DNA from: Candidatus Doudnabacteria bacterium
Lineage (GTDB): Bacteria > Patescibacteriota > Doudnabacteria > UBA920 > O2-02-FULL-48-8
NCBI GenBank assembly: GCA_016207695.1
Contig: JACQPC010000086.1
Location: 1-5,240 of the forward strand
Direction: 5' to 3'
Length of the DNA: 5,240 nucleotides
Position numbers and translations under genes: made by a program. The notes below the pieces were generated by a model. The model was not told where the DNA came from. It did not search any database and was given only the letters and a program-made list of their open reading frames with translations. Shown here piece by piece: positions 1-4,314 of this stretch. Numbering within the stretch: the stretch's first letter is position 1; each line of letters begins with the position of its first letter.

Positions 1-140
1 GCTGATGGATAAAAAAAAATCACCACCGAGTCCGGCAGTAATATGGCCTCGGCCGTCAATGGCAAAAAGCCCGCGAGAAAAACCGCCAGGAGGACTAGGA
101 GAAGAAATTTATGGAAATATTTGGAAATAAATAGAAACAT
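1..140 (-). CDS. N-terminus of a small secreted or membrane protein, truncated at the window edge
   Basis: An open frame from the ATG at 140-138 to the window edge, 46 codons. It encodes a basic-aromatic start (MFLFISKYFHKF), a strong hydrophobic core (FLLLVLLAVFLAGFL, 12-26) and an Ala-x-Ala site (AEA, 30-32), followed by ILLPDSVVIFF: a convincing Sec signal peptide or membrane anchor. An in-frame TAA lies about 25-30 bases upstream of the ATG, which is the only ATG before the core. No ribosome-binding site is visible. The first nine or so codons lie inside the phased array at 104-188, so the repeat seems to have supplied or replaced the start. A run of nine T on the coding strand (positions 19-11) could slip. 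The product is unknown; it may belong with the surface genes upstream. A chance open frame is possible. Confidence 0.5.
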   Translation of the reverse strand, partial: MFLFISKYFHKFLLLVLLAVFLAGFLPLTAEAILLPDSVVIFFYPS

Positions 141-188
141 CAGAGAAACAGATAGAAATATTTAGAAACTTTTGAAAACATATTGAAA
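104..188. repeat. Helically phased GAAA array (left arm) downstream of the four-helix-bundle gene
   Basis: GAAA occurs at 104, 114, 124, 134, 145, 155, 165, 174 and 185, a mean step of about 10.1 bases. The block around 125-150 (AATAAATAGAAAC, then GAAACAGAT) matches the reverse complement of about 641-668, so the two arrays are inverted relative to each other around the four-helix-bundle gene. It starts within ten bases of that gene's stop codon and supplies the first codons of the partial gene at 140-1. Confidence 0.8.
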
Positions 189-192
189 CTTA

Positions 193-582
193 TTAAGATT
201 CGTTGTTCTTGGATTTATAAGTGGCGGAGATAAAATTGTTCAGCTTAATGGAAAGTTTTATTCCATTTTCTTTGAGAGCCGAGTATCGCTGCTCGTCGAT
301 TTTGTTTCGTTCTTTCAATAACTCCAACCAATGATCAACGCCTTCAGCAAGCGAGGCCCGAGCGTTGTAATAAAATTTAATTTTATCAAGATAATGAAAC
401 CTGCCATAGCCCTCTGCAATGTTTGCGCCCACCGAATCAATGGCTGAAATAAATTGATCTCCCATTACTTTCTTGGTCTGCCAATCTAAGAGAATGTATA
501 TTTCCCATCCTGTTTTTGATAGCTCTCTGGCGAGCTTGTAAACTTCCAAATCTTCGAGTAATATGTATTTCTTTTTTTCCAT
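193..582 (-). CDS. Four-helix-bundle protein, 23S rRNA intervening-sequence (IVP/S23-like) family
   Basis: A 129-residue protein from the ATG at 582; an in-frame TTG at 612 would add ten repeat-encoded residues (MKRVETKWKL) that do not fit the family, so I reject that start. Family signatures are the N-terminal LLEDLEVYKLARELSKTGWEIY (8-29), the central SVGANIAEGYGR (50-61), matching the family's SxxxNIAEGxxR signature, and ARASLAEGVDHWLELL (74-89). Length and four predicted helices match the family. The founding members are encoded in 23S rRNA intervening sequences, and the Avd protein of diversity-generating retroelements has the same fold and binds nucleic acid and reverse transcriptase. 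No reverse transcriptase, template repeat or rRNA is present here. The gene is enclosed by inverted periodic arrays, with the start codon inside one and the stop about five bases from the other, which suggests a self-contained mobile unit. Its biochemical function is unknown. Confidence 0.9.
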   Translation of the reverse strand: MEKKKYILLEDLEVYKLARELSKTGWEIYILLDWQTKKVMGDQFISAIDSVGANIAEGYGRFHYLDKIKFYYNARASLAEGVDHWLELLKERNKIDEQRYSALKENGIKLSIKLNNFISATYKSKNNES

Positions 583-690
583 GAGTTTCCATTTTGTTTC
601 TACCCGTTTCAACTTATTTCAATCCTATTTCTATTTATTTCCATCTGTTTCCACTTCGTTTCTATTTATTGCCCTATATTTCTATCATTC
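576..690. repeat. Helically phased TTTC array (right arm) upstream of and overlapping the four-helix-bundle gene start
   Basis: TTTC occurs at 576, 586, 597, 607, 617, 628, 638, 648, 659 and 679, with a degenerate TTGC at 669 and ATTC at 687. The steps are 10 or 11 bases with a mean near 10.3, close to one DNA helical turn. Bases between the motifs vary and are AT-rich. The array includes the ATG (582-580) of the four-helix-bundle gene and reaches the TGA (687-685) of the 866-residue gene. It is an imperfect inverted copy of the array at 104-188. Confidence 0.8.
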
Positions 691-3285
691 CCGCGGTTTA
701 ACTAGAGGAGAGAGAAACAGGGTTTGGGCGCTGGTGCTGATAGAATCAAAGCTTAGGGTTCCGCAGCCCACTGATTTCGTTGACGTTCCGGTTGTAAGAG
801 ATATCCCGAAAGTATAAACACCATCACCCGGAGGGACCCATTGTAGGCCACCGCTACCGGGAGCAGTGATGGAATTCTCAAAAACTTTACCGGAGGTACC
901 GGATTTGACAGCCCAAACACTGGCTCTTTCGGCCGCAGACTGTATAGTCCAATTGATCGACACTGATGGCCCCGATTTTGTTGCGGTACATTGATCGGCT
1001 GGGGGGGGCGGCAGTCCGCTACCGGCCACAGTGACGGTCACCGCTGGAAATTGGACATTGACCCCCGGCCCGGAGAGGCCACCGGTATAGGTGGCGGCTG
1101 TGGTGGGGCCGGGATTGACGGTTCTCGAACCGATGGCGCCAAAACCACTGGCCACAAATGAATTACTGCCTGCTCCGCCGGCATTCAAACCGCTGATCGT
1201 CACTGTCAAATCGCTGCGACCAGCAGATACAGAAGGGGCGTTCCAACTCAAAGTAAATGCAGCCCCAGAGCTCGGTATGGGATTAGGAGAGGCAGTAAAG
1301 GTCGCCTGACTCCCCGGCGGCGATCCGCCAGGGTTGGTGACAATCACCGAACAAGACGCGGATTTGGCCGCGCTGGTTACGGTTACGGTTTTCTGGCCGG
1401 CCGATGAATAATACGTCGCAAACGTCGCCCCTGTGCCTTCGGGGTTGCCGCTGCCATTAGCTGTCCAGGAATATGTACCATCCCCGCCGGAAGCAGTGAA
1501 GCTTGCCGTTTGGTTGACATTGACAGTCTGCGAAGCTGGCGAACAGGATACCTCGTTGCCCGGCCCGCCGCCGCCGGTGATGGTGCTGATATTCACCACT
1601 GCCACAGCAATAGTTTCTCCGTCGACTAGCAAGCTAAGCTGCGTATCCCTGGTCGGTTTAAAAGTGCGCGTACCGATTTTTTCTTCGGCGCCTACTGCCG
1701 GCTCGAGATCAGGAGGCGGATCTACGGAAATGGCGACCGCACCGGTGAGACTTCCTACGCTCCAGTTAACCGTGACGCTGTCGCCGGAATTGACGATCTC
1801 CGTAGTCTTACCATTCACGCGGATGAATGGGTTGTTTATATTTGGATCGTCACAGGCAACGATATTTTCCTGGCAGCCGGCGATAATAATATCGTCGGGC
1901 GGTGTAGTCGGGGTCGGACTCTGGTAGTTTGGAGCCGTAGTTTCTGTGGAGTCCTTCGGGACACCGCAGGAATTTTTTTCAGTCAGGAGCCGCGCGTTTT
2001 TTTGTTTGAAGATCGTATTGACGATGAGGTCCGAAACAAACCCTGCGATAACTTTGGTTGCGACGCCGGAAAATGCGACATCACCTTGCTCGCTTTTCGA
2101 TTTGAACAGTGAGTCGAGGGTTTTATCCAGAGAACTATTTATCGTGGTGGCAGCGCGCGTAATCGTGTTGCTCGCGGACCGCGGCACTTTGTTACCGGTA
2201 GAGATAAGCTCTAGGTTGGACGCCGCGCGGCCCTGCGCCTCCACGCTGTAGGCCAGATCCTGCATTGAGAGATATTGGAACTGCGGCGAGGCGTACGGGT
2301 TGCCGAGGCGGGCCATCCGGCGGTAGTAATCCGCGGTCGAACGCGGGTCAAGCTCGCTCATCAAAAACCCGCGCGCCTTGGTCGCCTGATAGAGCGCGAG
2401 GTTGTTGAGGGCCTGCGTGTTCACGCCGCCGCAGGAGACGGCGCTCGTTAACATCGCCAGCCCCCCGCGCACGAGGAGAGTTTCCTGCTCCGGATTAAGC
2501 CCGCCCGCACCAACATTGATCTGCCCGCTGCCGGGCGTGATGCCCGAGACAAACCCGTCGGACGCGGTATTTTCTACCTTAAGCTCGACCTTAAGCTGTT
2601 TAATAACCAGGGCATTGGATCGGCTGGAAATATTTAGATAATAGGCTGTGGACTGCTGCGGGGAGACGGTTTTTGTTCCGGAGTTGGGTATGCTGATCAG
2701 ATTGTTCGCACCGAATTCTTTGCCCTGGAGCTGCACAAAGATATTATCGCCTGCCACATCCCAGCGCAGCTCCGCTGTCCTGCCCTTCTTAATTTCTCTG
2801 GGATTGACATTGAAAGATGAAGATGTAACTTTCGCGGGTATGTTTAAGCCAGCCAATGCTTCGACTTTTTTGGGGTCGCTGAATAGCGGCGAAGAATTTA
2901 AAGGTAACTGGTTTGAGCCGGTAACAATGCTGGCTAAGTTGGTATCCTTCGGTTCATTTTTAATATCTTTATTAGATTTGTTGGGGTTCAAAAGCGAATT
3001 TAGCTGCGCCCCGATATAGACATCAAAGCCAAGCGCGTCAGAGTAGTTGAGAATATTTTTTATTGTATGGACGCTCTCCAGCTTGGTCAGAATGTCCACG
3101 CTGAATTTGGCGATAATCTTCTGCATCAAAGCTTTCGCCAAAGCTTTGACAAATTCAAACGCGATCTGGATCGCCGCGTCTATGCCGAAAAAGGCCTGGG
3201 CTTTCTGAAAATCAATGTATAGCGAAAAACCAAGCAGGCCCACTGTCGCCACCGCAACCAGACAAATTGTCGCAAAAATCCTCAT
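685..3285 (-). CDS. Large secreted multidomain protein with Ig/PKD-like repeats
   Basis: An 866-residue protein beginning with a hydrophobic signal or anchor (about 5-23, possible cleavage after AQA at 29-31), then an amphipathic helical stretch (35-75). A first Ig-like domain covers about 153-237. A mostly helical central region (about 262-435, from PEQETLLVRGG through SELDPRSTADYYRRM and LGNPYASPQFQYLS) is more complex in sequence than the rest and may be the functional core. Four more beta-sandwich-like domains follow at about 484-567, 579-650 (PKD-like, ASGGDGTYSW), 660-755 and 765-847, joined by Pro/Gly/Thr-rich linkers (453-463, 651-659, 757-763). Cysteines at 285, 440, 471, 478, 581 and 645 could form disulfides. 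The ATG at 3285 has GGAG about 10 bases upstream and overlaps the preceding stop (ATGA). The TGA at 687-685 lies at the edge of a repeat array. It is probably a surface adhesin or appendage component; the family is not recognised. Confidence 0.85.
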   Translation of the reverse strand: MRIFATICLVAVATVGLLGFSLYIDFQKAQAFFGIDAAIQIAFEFVKALAKALMQKIIAKFSVDILTKLESVHTIKNILNYSDALGFDVYIGAQLNSLLNPNKSNKDIKNEPKDTNLASIVTGSNQLPLNSSPLFSDPKKVEALAGLNIPAKVTSSSFNVNPREIKKGRTAELRWDVAGDNIFVQLQGKEFGANNLISIPNSGTKTVSPQQSTAYYLNISSRSNALVIKQLKVELKVENTASDGFVSGITPGSGQINVGAGGLNPEQETLLVRGGLAMLTSAVSCGGVNTQALNNLALYQATKARGFLMSELDPRSTADYYRRMARLGNPYASPQFQYLSMQDLAYSVEAQGRAASNLELISTGNKVPRSASNTITRAATTINSSLDKTLDSLFKSKSEQGDVAFSGVATKVIAGFVSDLIVNTIFKQKNARLLTEKNSCGVPKDSTETTAPNYQSPTPTTPPDDIIIAGCQENIVACDDPNINNPFIRVNGKTTEIVNSGDSVTVNWSVGSLTGAVAISVDPPPDLEPAVGAEEKIGTRTFKPTRDTQLSLLVDGETIAVAVVNISTITGGGGPGNEVSCSPASQTVNVNQTASFTASGGDGTYSWTANGSGNPEGTGATFATYYSSAGQKTVTVTSAAKSASCSVIVTNPGGSPPGSQATFTASPNPIPSSGAAFTLSWNAPSVSAGRSDLTVTISGLNAGGAGSNSFVASGFGAIGSRTVNPGPTTAATYTGGLSGPGVNVQFPAVTVTVAGSGLPPPPADQCTATKSGPSVSINWTIQSAAERASVWAVKSGTSGKVFENSITAPGSGGLQWVPPGDGVYTFGISLTTGTSTKSVGCGTLSFDSISTSAQTLFLSPLVKPRE
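3282..3285 (-). promoter_or_regulatory. ATGA stop/start overlap coupling the two surface-protein genes
   Basis: The TGA of the 319-residue gene (3284-3282) shares bases with the ATG of the 866-residue gene (3285-3283). A GGAG ribosome-binding motif sits about 10 bases before the ATG, inside the upstream gene's last codons. This arrangement supports translational coupling and a fixed expression ratio of the two products. Confidence 0.8.
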
Positions 3286-4241
3286 CGCAAAATATCTCCA
3301 TAAATTGTCTGCAGCCTTTGGTATTCCGTCTCGAAAAGCGCATTGGCTTTTTGAATCACTGCTATCTGGTAAGTTTCCTGCTGGACTTGCGCTTTTTGTT
3401 TTTCAAGTTCCGCGTTCGGGTCAATGGTTTTTTCGATCTCAAATATACGCGCCGCGGCCTGCAGCCCGGCGATATGCAGCTGATGAAAAGTCAAAAACGG
3501 TTTTGGCACCGGGGTCATTCTCAATTTGTCGATACTGGCATTTATCTGGCCGGTCATTCCCAAAGAATCCGTACCAACCGGATCATTGAGTATTTCCTGG
3601 AACGCGGCCACATCAACAGTTAATCCTTGTATTGCGCCTTTGAGCTCTTTTATATAATTTGCAACGGCTGCCGGGGATTCGTCCGTTATGACATTGAGCG
3701 TGCGAATATCTGGCAACGGCACCTCCACCTCCTGGGACTCCGGCGGCGACATAATGCCCAAGACCTGCTTCTTGATGTTTTCTTCCTTGAATTCCTCAAG
3801 CCCGTTGTCCTCAATGAATTTATCCGCAATATTTTTGGCATAATCAGTCGCGTAGAGTTCCCCGGGACCGGTGGGGTTCTGGTTCACCGCGACCTCCACG
3901 CCGTCGTATTGGCCGTCGCCGTCCGTGTCGCGCCTTCCTGGGTCAGTGCCGAAATAAAATTCCTGGTAATTCGTAAGGAGATCCTCGTCCGGGTCGGCGT
4001 CCGGGCCGCCGATGCGCGGGTCGCCGTCTCTGTCCGTGCCGAAATATTTGATGAGCCAGGCCGCGGGCAGGAGCCCGGAATTTTCATACTGCGAACTGGC
4101 GCTGCGATTGTTTTTATAAAAATAAAAGCCGCCCGCGGCAGCGGCAGCGGCAATGGCAAAAACTACAACCCCGAAAATTAACTTTTTGCGCTGGAAAATG
4201 CTTCCCGAACGCGACGGAAAGTCGGCAGTCAAAAGGGCCAT
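3282..4241 (-). CDS. Membrane-anchored protein with thrombospondin type 3/EF-hand-like calcium loops
   Basis: A 319-residue protein. The short N-terminus ends in QRKK (17-20), followed by a single transmembrane helix at about 21-42 rich in Ala and Val, so the rest should lie outside the membrane. Residues 57-120 carry a segment typical of TSP type 3/calcium-loop proteins: a GLLPAAWLIKYFGT lead, then DRDGD (70-74), DADPDEDLLTN (81-91), YFGTDP (96-101) and DTDGDGQYDGVEV (105-117). The Asp positions fit calcium binding. Residues 135-319 are mainly helical, and the last 60 or so (ELEKQKAQVQQET onward) look amphipathic or coiled-coil. The ATG at 4241 is chosen because it gives the whole N-in membrane anchor and sits 38 bases below the promoter; there is no visible ribosome site. 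The gene ends in an ATGA overlap with the next, implying coupled synthesis. A surface scaffold or a component of a secretion or pilus system is plausible but not shown. Confidence 0.85.
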   Translation of the reverse strand: MALLTADFPSRSGSIFQRKKLIFGVVVFAIAAAAAAGGFYFYKNNRSASSQYENSGLLPAAWLIKYFGTDRDGDPRIGGPDADPDEDLLTNYQEFYFGTDPGRRDTDGDGQYDGVEVAVNQNPTGPGELYATDYAKNIADKFIEDNGLEEFKEENIKKQVLGIMSPPESQEVEVPLPDIRTLNVITDESPAAVANYIKELKGAIQGLTVDVAAFQEILNDPVGTDSLGMTGQINASIDKLRMTPVPKPFLTFHQLHIAGLQAAARIFEIEKTIDPNAELEKQKAQVQQETYQIAVIQKANALFETEYQRLQTIYGDILR

Positions 4242-4257
4242 TTTTTGTTTTATTTTT

Positions 4258-4269
4258 GGTTTCTAAACC
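4258..4269. promoter_or_regulatory. Short palindrome in the leader, possible operator
   Basis: GGTTTCTAAACC has perfect 5-base arms around a two-base centre and falls about 10-20 bases downstream of the predicted transcription start. The two-base centre is too short for a hairpin loop, so if it is functional a dimeric DNA-binding protein would be more likely than RNA structure. It could equally be chance, since the stretch is AT-rich. Confidence 0.2.
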
Positions 4270-4285
4270 GAAATTTTACACTAAT

Positions 4286-4314
4286 ATTATAGCAGTTTTT
4301 TCACTTCTTGTCAA
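4286..4314 (-). promoter_or_regulatory. Sigma70-type promoter with perfect consensus hexamers for the 319-aa/866-aa gene pair
   Basis: On the minus strand TTGACA (4314-4309) is followed after exactly 17 bases by TATAAT (4291-4286). Both hexamers and the spacer match the bacterial housekeeping consensus. Transcription should start near 4278-4280, giving a leader of about 38 bases before the ATG at 4241. The -35 box is embedded in the last sense codons of rsmA (Phe-Asp-Lys, just before the TGA at 4303-4301), so the downstream pair can be transcribed independently of rsmA. I see no terminator between the genes. The leader is A-rich with no Shine-Dalgarno sequence. Confidence 0.85.

Larger units (their letters stand above)
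104..690 (-). mobile_element. Putative compact element: IVP-family gene between inverted phased arrays
   Basis: A 390-base gene is tightly enclosed by inverted arrays of the same 10-11-base-phased motif, total about 590 bases, inserted between the 866-residue gene and a secreted-protein gene on the same strand. The two palindromic inserts in rsmA carry the same phased motif, and one shares an exact 14-base word (576-589 and 4422-4435). This layout resembles a REP/RAYT unit, with a gene between inverted repeats plus dispersed solitary copies. No transposase, target duplication or second full copy is visible, so mobility is an inference. Confidence 0.5.

Noticed and set aside
193..582. Diversity-generating retroelement with this gene as Avd
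   Set aside because: No reverse transcriptase, template repeat or variable repeat is in the window, and the family signature fits the general IVP group.
193..612. TTG start at 612 for the four-helix-bundle gene
   Set aside because: The extra ten residues are encoded by the repeat array and precede the usual family N-terminus; the ATG at 582 fits better.
104..690. CRISPR array reading of the periodic repeats
   Set aside because: The unit is only 10-11 bases with no repeat-spacer alternation, and no cas gene is present.
92..720. Similar purine-rich words outside the arrays (near 94-107 and 699-717) as a target-site duplication
   Set aside because: The match is imperfect, low-complexity and of unequal length, so it cannot be told from chance.
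1091..4181. Several open frames on the plus strand (for example 1433-1927 and 3627-4181)
   Set aside because: They lie entirely opposite the two long minus-strand genes, have no recognisable domains, and follow from the codon use of the real genes.
685..4241. Naming the two surface genes as specific type IV secretion or pilus components
   Set aside because: No diagnostic ATPase, pilin or VirB motif is visible; the association would rest on memory of similar loci only.
4230..4300. Intrinsic terminator after rsmA
   Set aside because: There is no GC-rich stem followed by a T run on the minus strand; the only palindrome has a two-base centre.
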